Part shown: piece by piece, positions 27,291 to 35,529 of the stretch | Layout of the letters: every line of letters starts with the position of its first letter | How positions within the stretch are numbered: the stretch's first letter is position 1 | From: an uncultured Prevotellaceae bacterium | Lineage (GTDB): Bacteria; Bacteroidota; Bacteroidia; Bacteroidales; Bacteroidaceae | NCBI GenBank assembly: GCA_945833925.1 | Contig: CAMAFX010000018.1 | Span: forward strand, 1 to 37,114 | Direction of reading: 5' to 3' | DNA length: 37,114 nucleotides | Made by a program: the position numbers and the translations under genes | The notes under the pieces: model-generated | What the model was told of the DNA's origin: nothing | What the model saw: the letters and a program-made list of their open reading frames with translations, nothing else | Database searches by the model: none

Positions 27291-27340
27291 TCCCCGCCCA
27301 CTAATTCCCCCTCGGGGGTTAGGGGGGCTGGTTTTTGTGA
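27291..27340. other. GC-rich palindrome before fcl
   Basis: A second small hairpin, CCCCCTCGGGGG, with flanking AATT and a G-rich run followed by TTTTTG. It resembles a dispersed intergenic element seen in Bacteroidetes genomes, but I cannot confirm copies elsewhere. On the plus strand it could also terminate. Confidence 0.4.
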
Positions 27341-27349
27341 TTTTACTTT

Positions 27350-28291
27350 TTATCTCTCAGCACGCATTGGATTATTGAGGAAATCCTCGTACGAGAGTCG
27401 GATGCCATCCTCCAGTTCTGTCTTGTACTTCCATCCGAGCTTCTCAGCCTTGCTTACATCAAGAAGTTTGCGTGGAGTGCCGTTTGGCTTGGTAGTATCC
27501 CACTGAATCTCACCCTCGTAACCGACAACCTTTGCCACCAGTTCGGTAAGGTTCTTGATAGTAAGTTCCTTGCCGGTTCCTGCATTGACGGTCTCATTGC
27601 CCGAGTAGTTGTTCATCAAGAACACACACAGGTTGGCAAGGTCGTCAACGTAGAGGAACTCACGCAGCGGACTTCCATCACCCCAGCATGTAACAGTCTT
27701 CAGTCCCTGTTCCTTTGCTTCGTGGAAACGGCGAATCAGCGCAGGCAACACATGGCTATGTGTTGGATGGTAGTTGTCGTTTGGACCATAAAGGTTGGTA
27801 GGCATCACTGAGATATAGTCAGTACCATACTGACGGTTCAGGAACTCGCAGTACTTCAATCCGCTAATCTTTGCCAGCGCGTATGCCTCGTTAGTCTTCT
27901 CCAACTCGCTGGTCAGCAGACAACTCTCAGGCATTGGCTGAGGAGCCATACGTGGGTAGATGCATGACGAACCGAGGAACTCCAGCTTCTTGCAGCCATT
28001 CTTCCATGCCGAGTGAATGACGTTCATCTCGAGCATCATGTTGTCGTACATAAAGTCTGCCAACGCACTCTGGTTGGCGATGATGCCACCCACCTTGGCA
28101 GCTGCAAGGAAGACGTACTCAGGCTTCTCCTCTTCAAAGAACTTCTGCACAGCCACCTGGTCGATGAGGTCCAGCTCCTTGTGTGTGCGGGTGATGATGT
28201 TGGTATATCCCTGTCTCTGCAGTTCACGTACGATGGCGCTTCCCACCATGCCGCGGTGACCTGCTACATAAATTTTTGCGTTCTTCTCCAT
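27350..28291 (-). CDS. fcl: GDP-L-fucose synthase
   Basis: A 313-residue short-chain dehydrogenase that epimerises and reduces GDP-4-keto-6-deoxymannose to GDP-L-fucose. NADP-binding motif GHRGMVGSA at 11-19, catalytic Ser in GSSCIYP (107-113), Tyr137 and Lys141 ([10 protein letters not shown]). Complete. Third gene of manC-gmd-fcl, 47 bases after gmd. Confidence 0.96.
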   Translation of the reverse strand: MEKNAKIYVAGHRGMVGSAIVRELQRQGYTNIITRTHKELDLIDQVAVQKFFEEEKPEYVFLAAAKVGGIIANQSALADFMYDNMMLEMNVIHSAWKNGCKKLEFLGSSCIYPRMAPQPMPESCLLTSELEKTNEAYALAKISGLKYCEFLNRQYGTDYISVMPTNLYGPNDNYHPTHSHVLPALIRRFHEAKEQGLKTVTCWGDGSPLREFLYVDDLANLCVFLMNNYSGNETVNAGTGKELTIKNLTELVAKVVGYEGEIQWDTTKPNGTPRKLLDVSKAEKLGWKYKTELEDGIRLSYEDFLNNPMRAER

Positions 28292-28338
28292 TTTGCTTAA
28301 GTAATTTACTTTTTTGGAGTTATCGGAGGTTGATATCG

Positions 28339-29436
28339 TTACTTAACGAGTCCCTTCTCGAGGTACTCGGCAAGGTTGGTACGCATAACACCGGCAACGT
28401 GCTCAGCAGCAACCTTCTGCATATCATTACGAACCATAATCTCTACAAGCTGCTCGAAACTGGTGGTCTGTGGGTTCCAGCCCAGTTCATTCTTAGCCTT
28501 TGTAGGATCGCCCCACAGGTTGACAACGTCGGTTGGACGATAGAAGTCCTCGCTAACAGCAACAACAACCTTACCGGTCTTAACGTCAATACCCTTCTCG
28601 TTGATGCCCTCGCCTTCCCAGCGAAGTTCGATGCCGGCATGGTGGAATGCCAGTGTGGCGAACTCACGAACGGTGTGCTGAACACCTGTTGCGATAACGA
28701 AGTCCTCTGGTGTCTCGTGCTGAAGGATGAGCCACATACACTCTACGTAGTCCTTGGCATATCCCCAGTCGCGAAGCGAGTCGAGGTTACCGAGATAGAG
28801 GCAATCCTGCTTGCCCTGTGCAATACGTGCAGCTGCAAGAGTGATCTTACGTGTAACAAAGGTCTCGCCGCGGCGCTCGCTCTCGTGGTTGAAGAGGATA
28901 CCCGAGCAGCAGAACATATTGTATGCCTCGCGATACTCCTTGATAATCCAGAAACCGTAGAGCTTAGCAACAGCGTATGGACTGTAAGGGTGGAATGGAG
29001 TCTTCTCGTTCTGAGGAACCTCCTCAACCTTACCGTAAAGCTCACTTGTACTTGCCTGATAGATGCGGCAAGTCGACTCGAGGTGATTTGTACGAACTGC
29101 CTCGAGGATACGCAGAACACCGACAGCGTCAACGTCGGCTGTAAATTCAGGAGCGTCGAAGCTTACCTGAACGTGGCTCTGAGCAGCCAGGTTATAGATT
29201 TCTGTTGGCTGCACCTTGCCGACAAGCTTAACGAGAGACATAGAGTCACCCATATCGGCATAGTGAAGGTGGAAGTTAGGCTTTCCCTCAAGATGAGCAA
29301 TACGCTCACGGTAGTCAACCGAACTACGGCGAATGATGCCATGCACGTCATAGCCCTTCTCCAGAAGGAACTCACTCAAATACGATCCATCCTGACCAGT
29401 CACGCCAGTGATCAACGCTACTTTCTTATTTTCCAT
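28339..29436 (-). CDS. gmd: GDP-mannose 4,6-dehydratase
   Basis: A 365-residue enzyme making the 4-keto-6-deoxy intermediate from GDP-mannose. [10 protein letters not shown] at 11-20 binds NADP; STSELYG and Tyr154-x3-Lys158 ([10 protein letters not shown]) are the catalytic set; [12 protein letters not shown] is a conserved block for the sugar. Complete and in operon with manC, 35 bases after it. Confidence 0.97.
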   Translation of the reverse strand: MENKKVALITGVTGQDGSYLSEFLLEKGYDVHGIIRRSSVDYRERIAHLEGKPNFHLHYADMGDSMSLVKLVGKVQPTEIYNLAAQSHVQVSFDAPEFTADVDAVGVLRILEAVRTNHLESTCRIYQASTSELYGKVEEVPQNEKTPFHPYSPYAVAKLYGFWIIKEYREAYNMFCCSGILFNHESERRGETFVTRKITLAAARIAQGKQDCLYLGNLDSLRDWGYAKDYVECMWLILQHETPEDFVIATGVQHTVREFATLAFHHAGIELRWEGEGINEKGIDVKTGKVVVAVSEDFYRPTDVVNLWGDPTKAKNELGWNPQTTSFEQLVEIMVRNDMQKVAAEHVAGVMRTNLAEYLEKGLVK

Positions 29437-29471
29437 AATCTAAATTCTAATTTTCATTTTATACTTTCTGA

Positions 29472-30536
29472 TTATTCTTCCGAGAACTGCTTGATTCTCT
29501 GCTCCTCGCTGAGTTTACAGATGAGGAGTGTGCCATTCTCTTCCGAAACGATGTATCCGTCAAGGCCCTGAACAACCACGCGACGCTCACCAGTAGTGTG
29601 AATCATACAGTTGGTTGTCTCGTACACGTCGATACGCGGACCGATGAGAGCATTGCCAAACTGGTCGCGTTCGCTGTTCTCGCGCAGACTGCCCCATGTT
29701 CCGAGGTCGCTCCATCCGAAGCTTGCTGGGAAGACGAAAATCTCGTCAGCCTTCTCAAGGATGGCATAGTCGACCGATATGTTAGGACACTTAGGAAATT
29801 CCTCGTCGATGGCAGCCTGCTCCTTGTCTGTACCGAGCACAGGCATGAGGTTTTCGAATATCTCTGCTATTTCAGGCTCGTAGACACGCATCGCATTGAC
29901 GATGGTGTTGACGTTCCAGATGAAGATGCCACTGTTCCAGAAGAAGTTGTTCTGAGCGATATAGCTCTGCGCCGTTGCAAGGTCGGGCTTCTCGCGGAAA
30001 CGCTCAACAGGGAAAAGTTCGCTGTTACGAGCGCTCGACAAGCTGAGATTAGCCTGAATATAACCGTAGCCTGTATCGGGGCGGGTTGGCTTCATACCGA
30101 GGGTGATGATGGAGTCTGTCTCGCTTGCAAACTGCATAGATGACTCTGCCACGCGCTGGAACTCTTTGACATTCATCACGATGTGGTCGCTTGGCGAAAC
30201 AATGATGTTTGCCTTTGGATTTATCTTCTTTATGCGCCAGCTGACGAATGCAATACATGGAGCAGTATTTCTGCGGCATGGTTCCTTCAGAATGTTCGAT
30301 ACCGGAACATTGGGAAGCTGCTCGTGTACCAGTTCAGCATACGAAGAACTTGTCACAATCCACACATTCTCGGGATTGACAAGACCCTCGAAACGATCCA
30401 CAGTCAACTGCAACAGTGTGCGTCCGCATCCCATTACGTCTACAAACTGCTTTGGGCGTTCGGGTGTACTCATAGGCCAGAAGCGGCTGCCAACACCGCC
30501 TGCCATAATTACAAGATGATTGTCTTGAGCTTTCAT
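29472..30536 (-). CDS. manC: Mannose-1-phosphate guanylyltransferase
   Basis: A 354-residue nucleotidyltransferase producing GDP-mannose. The signature AGGVGSRFWPMSTPERPKQF (12-31) is complete, and SPSDHIV and FVPASFGWSD-like (VFPASFGWSDLG) blocks are in place. It is the short form without the fused phosphomannose isomerase. First gene of the GDP-fucose operon, which in gut Bacteroidales feeds fucosylated surface glycans. Confidence 0.95.
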   Translation of the reverse strand: MKAQDNHLVIMAGGVGSRFWPMSTPERPKQFVDVMGCGRTLLQLTVDRFEGLVNPENVWIVTSSSYAELVHEQLPNVPVSNILKEPCRRNTAPCIAFVSWRIKKINPKANIIVSPSDHIVMNVKEFQRVAESSMQFASETDSIITLGMKPTRPDTGYGYIQANLSLSSARNSELFPVERFREKPDLATAQSYIAQNNFFWNSGIFIWNVNTIVNAMRVYEPEIAEIFENLMPVLGTDKEQAAIDEEFPKCPNISVDYAILEKADEIFVFPASFGWSDLGTWGSLRENSERDQFGNALIGPRIDVYETTNCMIHTTGERRVVVQGLDGYIVSEENGTLLICKLSEEQRIKQFSEE

Positions 30537-30561
30537 TTTTACCTTATTTATTATATGAATG

Positions 30562-30569
30562 CAAAGTTA
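30562..30569 (-). promoter_or_regulatory. -7 element of the GDP-fucose operon
   Basis: The minus strand reads TAACTTTG, 25 bases upstream of the manC ATG. No clear -33 match. Confidence 0.5.
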
Positions 30570-30627
30570 GTAAAATAATCACATATTAGCATCTTTCTTT
30601 GTCCAAAAAACAGAAAAAGTTGCAGAT

Positions 30628-31147
30628 TTGTACAAAATTTACCAATTTTACAAGCAGACAATAAAAAAAACAAGTGAATATGTACGGACTTGCAAACGGA
30701 ACAGCAGACTCAGTAATAGGTGCATACTCCTGATGATGGCGCTGTATATGTTGCTCAGTCACCGCAGTACATTTTTTGACAACATAGACACCAACCACGC
30801 ACTGAGGCGCATCACAGGCTACAACCTCTTGGCATGGTCTTTACTTTTCTTTATGGAGCCTGTCTACAAGGTCATTTTCGGACAGCATCAACACAATCGA
30901 AACGGAATGTGACGAAAGCACTGACGACAATCAGGAAAACGAGATTACGTCGATAGGCAAGGAATCTACTCGTGAACGTATAATCAGCGAACTGAAACAG
31001 AAGTGCGAAGTGGAACAACTCTACCTAATGCCCGACCTCACACTGGAGCGACTGGCTGCAGAAATCGGCGCCACCTTCCGACGTGTATTCCGTGACTTCA
31101 CCTACATGTCGCCTATGGAGTACATAAAAAAAAACGGCAATCAATAA
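30628..31147 (+). pseudogene. Broken AraC-type regulator with an N-terminal membrane segment
   Basis: Two pieces in different frames. Frame 1 (30628-30912) encodes hydrophobic segments LMMALYMLLS and LLAWSLLFFMEPVYKVIFG. The next frame, read from about 30880 to the stop at 31147, encodes an acidic linker and an AraC-like helix-turn-helix: MPDLTLERLAAEIGATFRRVF then MSPMEYIKK. A +1 frameshift near 30880-30905 separates them. The second HTH of a normal AraC domain is missing; a run of nine A sits just before the stop. It is probably a remnant of a membrane-anchored AraC regulator of a kind known in Bacteroidales. Confidence 0.65.
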
Positions 31148-31209
31148 TCGATTGTAAAAATACCGCCCGCCCACTCCACCAACGACAAGACTTACCTATA
31201 TCTTCTTTT

Positions 31210-31303
31210 GAGCGGAAAAAAAATTTTCACGCTCCAAAAAAAAATTTTTTTCGCACCAGAAAAAAAATTTTTCCGTGGCAGAAAAAAAGTTTTTTCGCTA
31301 CGG
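31210..31303. repeat. Four A/T-tract palindromes in a row
   Basis: Four units spaced about 22-26 bases, each a run of 7-9 A followed by 4-7 T and a GC-rich tag (TTTTCACGC, TTTTTTTCGC, TTTTTCCG, TTTTTTCGC). Each could fold into a hairpin or bend the helix. Confidence 0.7.
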
Positions 31304-31324
31304 CACTCTTTAAGAACCACTGTG

Positions 31325-31456
31325 GTACTTTCCAAATGCTGTAGCGAAACTTTCTAAATGCTGTAGCGGAACTTTCCAAATGCCGTAGCGGAACTTTCCA
31401 AATGCCGTAGCGGAACTTTCTAAATGCCGTAGCGGAACTTTCCAAATGCCGTAGCG
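31325..31456. repeat. 22-base minisatellite, six copies
   Basis: Six head-to-tail copies of a 22-base unit, beginning at 31325, 31347, 31369, 31391, 31413 and 31435, plus a partial copy. The core is CTTTCCAAATGCCGTAGC; differences are single bases (CC/CT, GCT/GCC). No spacer sequences are present, so it is not CRISPR. Confidence 0.92.
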
Positions 31457-31551
31457 GAACTCTACGAAATAATCACATAAAGCACATTCAGCAAACTGTT
31501 TGCAAATTTAATGATTTCTTCTGACTAAGCTTTTTCTTCAGACGTCGCAAC

Positions 31552-34500
31552 TTATTTCGCCACTTTCTTGCCGCCTACGACGTAAATGCCGTGGCGAAGG
31601 CTGCGGAGCGCCTGTGCACCCTGTCCCAACCTTCGTCCGCTGAGGTCGTGTATGGCAAAGTCTTCGCGCCTCAGCGCCTCAGTGTCCTCAACGCCCTCAA
31701 CGACCGTCGGCACGTCGTTGTTGTTGGCCTCGCCGTAGACGTTGGTCTGGTAGAACCTGACACGGTAGGGCCACTGCTCCTCGGTGTTGTCTATCCATCC
31801 CGTGAAGTTGTGTGTCCAATAGGTCGAGGGTGCTCCGCTGATGACGAGCCACACGTGGCTGCAGCCTGCAGGGCAGTCGAAGGCGATGAGTTGGTCGGCG
31901 TCGTTGTAGCTGGCGCGGTGCATGTCGCCATAGACGCGCGTGCCGTCGCTCTTGAAGGCTACGAATCCGATGCGCCATCCCGCGCGCGTGATGTTTTTAG
32001 CGGTGTAGCCGTCAGCACCGGCCTTGCCCTCGAACTCCACGTAGAGCGTCTTGGCCTTAGAGGGAGCGTTGAGGCGGATGGCATTGTTGCCGTAGTTCTC
32101 GATGCAGTCTTTCTTCTCGGGCCACCAGTAGCCGTCGTCGTCCTTGGTGAGTGCTGTCTGGCTACGCCAGCTGGCCTTGCCGTCGCCGATAGAGCGTATG
32201 GGGTCGAGGTCGAAGGTGGTCATGCGTGCTCCCCACTCCCAGGGTTCGTCGCCGAGCTGGCTGACCTTCTGGCTGGTGGTACCCGTCATGCGGGTGCGCA
32301 TGTATGTCTCGAAAGGGTCTTCGGGGTCGCGGCAGTCGTTCCACAGCCGTCCCACGGCGTCCCAGCCGTGCTTGTGCACGAAGAGGTTCTGGATGAAGAA
32401 GTTCTCGTAGCGGAGGTACCCGGCGAGGGGGTGGCGGTGCATACCGCTGAGGGAGTTCCAGAGCCACTCGTTGTCGTTGAGCAGTTTACTGGGGTAATAG
32501 ACATAGGCAATCCACTGGGCACACATTTCCCAGAAGGGGTTCTGTGTCGAGCTGCCCCAGTTGTACATCCAACCGTTCCAGTCGTTGTTGTCGCAGTGTA
32601 CCTGATACTGGAAGCAGTGACCTATCTCGTGGGCTACGGTTTGACCGCCGCGCGAAGTGTAGGCCCAGCGCGAGAGCGAGAGCATACCAATCTGGTTGTC
32701 GATGCCGCTGCCTTCGGCCTTCCATTCGCTAGTGGAGAAGAGGCGGATAATCATCTTGTAGGTGTCGCTCTTGGACTTGCCCTGGTTGATGGTGATGAAG
32801 CCGAGTTTATCAGCATACACCTCGAAGATCTTGTCGGCCGTATCCAAGATGCCCGGTACGGCACTTGGCACTTCGTCGCCGTATTCCTTCTCCCAAAAGA
32901 GCACCCAGTGCTTCGACTGGTAGGAGCGCTTGTGGCTCCATTGGTTATTGTTGTCCTGCAACTTAGAGTCCGAACCGCAGGCGCTGCCGCTGCAATAGAT
33001 CTTCTTATCGACCGCTTTGATGCGGTTGTTCAGGGTGTTGACGGCGGCCATCAGCTGGTTGTCCGTCAGCGTATAGTCCACGACTAACTCCTTGGCGGTG
33101 GCGTTGGCTTCGTCGAGGAGGTTCCAGGCATTGGCCTTACGGGTTATATCCTTCCACCATTTCAGCACCTTGGTGGCGTAGGTGATGCGCTCTTGCAGTG
33201 CCGTATAGCGTGCCACGGAAGCCTTGGCAGTTGCAATGGCTGCTGTCAGTGCTTCGTAGGCTGCGTTCAGGGCTGCCTCGTCGTAGATGGTGTTGCCGCC
33301 GTCGTCAGTGCCTGTTCCTGTCAGTGCCTGACGTGCAACCTCTATGGCTATGCTGAGGCTTTCGGATGCCGGTTGCTGCATGCCATTTGAGGAATAGCTT
33401 TCGGCCTGTGTCAGTAGGCTCTGCAATTCTTTGGCGATGTCCGATGTGCCGATTTCACCGATGTATTGGAGATGGAAATCGTCCACGCAGAGGTAGTTGC
33501 CGGTGGGATTCTCGGTCGTCACGCCGATTTCCACCTCTCCATGCTCATCGACAATGGAGAAGGTGACGGCGTAGGTATTCATGGCCGTGATGAGCGTCTT
33601 GGAGAATCCGGCATAGAGGTAGGCACCTTTCTGCGGCGAACCAGTGTTGGTTGTGCTGCCTTGTCCGGATTGCTGGATATGCAGCGCACCAGCCTGCAAA
33701 CGATAGTTACCTTTGGGCAGTCCTTTCAGCACCTGCGAGAGGCTGGCTTCGGAAATCTTGCTGCCGCGGCTGGTCCATGCTTCCATGTAGTTGGTGCCTT
33801 CTTTCTTGGTGAAATAGCTGTTGGTCTGTATGCTCAAGCCCAACACACTCCATCCTGCAGTACCATCGATCTCGAACGACGGGTTCTGGATATAGCGTTC
33901 GGTGCAGTCCACAGGAGCATTGGGTGATGCGTTCAACCAAGCGTATGTTTCAATGGCCGCCTTCAGCACTTCGTCCGCCGCCAACACCTCGGCCAGCGGT
34001 GTGTCGCTGCCGTCGTAGGCGGTCTGAGCGCGGTCGATAGCGGCTTTCAAGTCGCTGGCTCCGCGTCCGCTGCCGTCGCCGTACAGTGCGTTGGCGGTTA
34101 CGAGCGTCTTGCCGAGCTCGAGCTTGCTCTCGTCCATGCTCTTGACGAGGATCTGTACGTAGTCGATGAGCAGGTTGGCCGAGCTGCCCGACCCGGTGTT
34201 CTCAGCTGCCTTATATCCAATCTGTATCTTACCTTGAGTCTCTTCGGTGAGCGTGAAGGTAATCTGATCCAGCGTCCATGTCTTCGAGGGGTAGCCATTG
34301 AGCGCGGAGACAACGGCGTCGCCGCTTTGCGGAATCCATGCCAGCAGCGATTTGCCCTTGGTAGCGCTCTTGGCGTTGTAGGTGGGCGCGTTGATGGTGT
34401 ATGTACCTGCGGGCAGGGTGACATTTTGGCTGTAGGTCATCTCCACTCCCCAACCAGTTGAGAGCGCCAGCGCACCGCCCACGCTGCCTTCGTAGCCCTG

Positions 34501-34758
34501 GGCCGGCACTTCGCCGCCGTTGAACTTACCTGCAAAACCATATTCGTAGATGCCCGTAATGGTGTAATCGACGGTGAAGCCGGCCGTCCATCCCGTGATG
34601 GTTTTGATTTCCTGCTTTACCTCTGTAGTGGCTCCCGCCTTGTGGTGGAAACCGCTGTCGAAGCTAAAGTTCTTCAAGTACTGAGCGGTGATATCGGTCT
34701 GGGCTGCAGCCGCAAGGGACGCGAAGCACACCAATAATAGAAATAGTTGTTTTTTCAT
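31552..34758 (-). CDS. Large secreted HEIGH metalloprotease-like protein (DUF6055-like) with a sorting tail
   Basis: A 1068-residue exported protein. The start at 34758 (MKKQLFLLLVCFASLAAAAQ) gives a clear signal peptide; a frame open to 34983 adds 75 residues but would cross the promoter. The N-terminal half has beta-sandwich regions (about 25-200 and 285-420) and helical FIVAR-like stretches. Residues 710-714 are HEIGH, with Glu744 (NPFWEMCAQW) as a possible third zinc ligand, and resemble the DUF6055 or M60-like gluzincin type. The C-terminus (IHDLSGRRLG, then HGIYVVGGKK) resembles a type IX secretion sorting tail. It likely acts at the cell surface on proteins or glycoproteins. Confidence 0.7.
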   Translation of the reverse strand: MKKQLFLLLVCFASLAAAAQTDITAQYLKNFSFDSGFHHKAGATTEVKQEIKTITGWTAGFTVDYTITGIYEYGFAGKFNGGEVPAQGYEGSVGGALALSTGWGVEMTYSQNVTLPAGTYTINAPTYNAKSATKGKSLLAWIPQSGDAVVSALNGYPSKTWTLDQITFTLTEETQGKIQIGYKAAENTGSGSSANLLIDYVQILVKSMDESKLELGKTLVTANALYGDGSGRGASDLKAAIDRAQTAYDGSDTPLAEVLAADEVLKAAIETYAWLNASPNAPVDCTERYIQNPSFEIDGTAGWSVLGLSIQTNSYFTKKEGTNYMEAWTSRGSKISEASLSQVLKGLPKGNYRLQAGALHIQQSGQGSTTNTGSPQKGAYLYAGFSKTLITAMNTYAVTFSIVDEHGEVEIGVTTENPTGNYLCVDDFHLQYIGEIGTSDIAKELQSLLTQAESYSSNGMQQPASESLSIAIEVARQALTGTGTDDGGNTIYDEAALNAAYEALTAAIATAKASVARYTALQERITYATKVLKWWKDITRKANAWNLLDEANATAKELVVDYTLTDNQLMAAVNTLNNRIKAVDKKIYCSGSACGSDSKLQDNNNQWSHKRSYQSKHWVLFWEKEYGDEVPSAVPGILDTADKIFEVYADKLGFITINQGKSKSDTYKMIIRLFSTSEWKAEGSGIDNQIGMLSLSRWAYTSRGGQTVAHEIGHCFQYQVHCDNNDWNGWMYNWGSSTQNPFWEMCAQWIAYVYYPSKLLNDNEWLWNSLSGMHRHPLAGYLRYENFFIQNLFVHKHGWDAVGRLWNDCRDPEDPFETYMRTRMTGTTSQKVSQLGDEPWEWGARMTTFDLDPIRSIGDGKASWRSQTALTKDDDGYWWPEKKDCIENYGNNAIRLNAPSKAKTLYVEFEGKAGADGYTAKNITRAGWRIGFVAFKSDGTRVYGDMHRASYNDADQLIAFDCPAGCSHVWLVISGAPSTYWTHNFTGWIDNTEEQWPYRVRFYQTNVYGEANNNDVPTVVEGVEDTEALRREDFAIHDLSGRRLGQGAQALRSLRHGIYVVGGKKVAK

Positions 34759-34813
34759 CGATGAAATTATTATATTGAAACTGTGATTCATTGCTACGAG
34801 ATGATTTCGACTG

Positions 34814-34844
34814 CAAAAGTACGCTGCTTCGCGCACGTGGCAAA
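34814..34844 (-). promoter_or_regulatory. Promoter of the metalloprotease-like gene
   Basis: On the minus strand TTTG (34841-34844), exactly 19 bases, then TACTTTTG (34814-34821). It lies about 55 bases before the ATG at 34758, so this accessory gene keeps a good promoter. Confidence 0.7.
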
Positions 34845-34930
34845 ACCAATGTGTAACAATGAATGGTAGCGTCGTAACAATATCGCTGACGCACACCCTC
34901 AATGTTGGCTTTTCGCCGGTTTCATCGGGA

Positions 34931-35528
34931 TTAACGGGTGGTTGCCGAGAGGACGAAACTGAAGTGGTGGGGCTGGTTGCCATCGATGGTGTATTGGGGC
35001 AGCGTGCGCTTTCCCCATGTGTCGGTGCCGCCTACGCCGTGGACGTTGAGGTCGATGTTGACGTTGACGAAAGAGCCTCGCGGCACTTCGTGGGGATGAA
35101 GCGGTCCGAGGTCTTCGTCGCCGTAGTCCCATGCGCTGATGCAAAGCGGCTGAAGTCCGTCGATGCGGACGATTGTGGTTGGCGAGTCCCTGGTCGGCCC
35201 AGTCCCAGATGGCTGCGCCGAGGATGGTGGAGTCGGCATAGATGATGTCCCAGTACTCCTGAAGGTTCCCCAAGGAGTTGCCCATGGCATGACAGTACTC
35301 GCGCATCATGAAGGGTCGGTCTGTGACGCGTTCGGCGACGCGCTTCATCTCATCGGGGTAGAGGTAGCTGTCGTCGTAGATGGCGGAGCAACTGCGGTCG
35401 CTGTCGTAGAAGGGCGGGCGTGTGGGGATAGACGGTGGTGCGCAGGAAGTTGATGTTGGCCTGTTTCATCAGTCGGATGTCGAGCTCGCAGGTGGCATCA
35501 TCGACATAGCGCCCCATGCGTGGGAGTC
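34931..35528 (-). pseudogene. GH2 beta-galactosidase relic with internal deletions
   Basis: Three pieces of one GH2 enzyme, in order, each in a different frame. First (from about 35528): PRMGRYVDDATCELDIRLMK and NINFLRTTVYPHTP, the barrel entry of GH2. Second: SAIYDDSYLYPDEM, then MREYCHAMGNSLGNLQEYW (the Glu here is the normal catalytic region) and AIWDWADQGLA. Third: RIDGLQPLCISAWDYG and NIDLNVHGVGGTDTWGK, ending ...QYTIDG and a Phe-rich tail, the C-terminal Bgal small-chain domain. Hundreds of residues between and before them are missing. It cannot be functional. Confidence 0.85.
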
Positions 35529-35529
35529 G

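Larger units (their letters stand above)
31148..31551. other. Noncoding 404-base stretch made largely of palindromes and a minisatellite
   Basis: No gene is supported. It holds four A-tract/T-tract palindromes (31210-31300) and a 22-base tandem repeat (31325-31456), described separately. A minus-strand frame across the repeat (31227-31445) encodes a 22-residue peptide repeat only because 22 is not a multiple of 3; this is not evidence of a gene. Confidence 0.7.

Noticed and set aside
28276..29571. A 431-codon open frame on the plus strand
   Set aside because: It is the antisense shadow of gmd, a complete housekeeping-type gene.
31227..31445. A minus-strand frame with a repeated 22-residue peptide
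   Set aside because: The peptide repeat follows from reading a 22-base tandem repeat; there is no start context, signal or neighbour support.
31325..31456. CRISPR array
   Set aside because: Units are contiguous with no spacers and no cas genes are present.
31591..33087. A 498-codon open frame on the plus strand
   Set aside because: It lies opposite the metalloprotease-like gene, whose GC-rich codons leave few antisense stops. It has no signal, no domain and no ribosome site, and the minus gene has all of these.
34759..34983. N-terminal extension of the metalloprotease-like protein
   Set aside because: It would pass through the promoter, and the signal peptide begins only at 34758.
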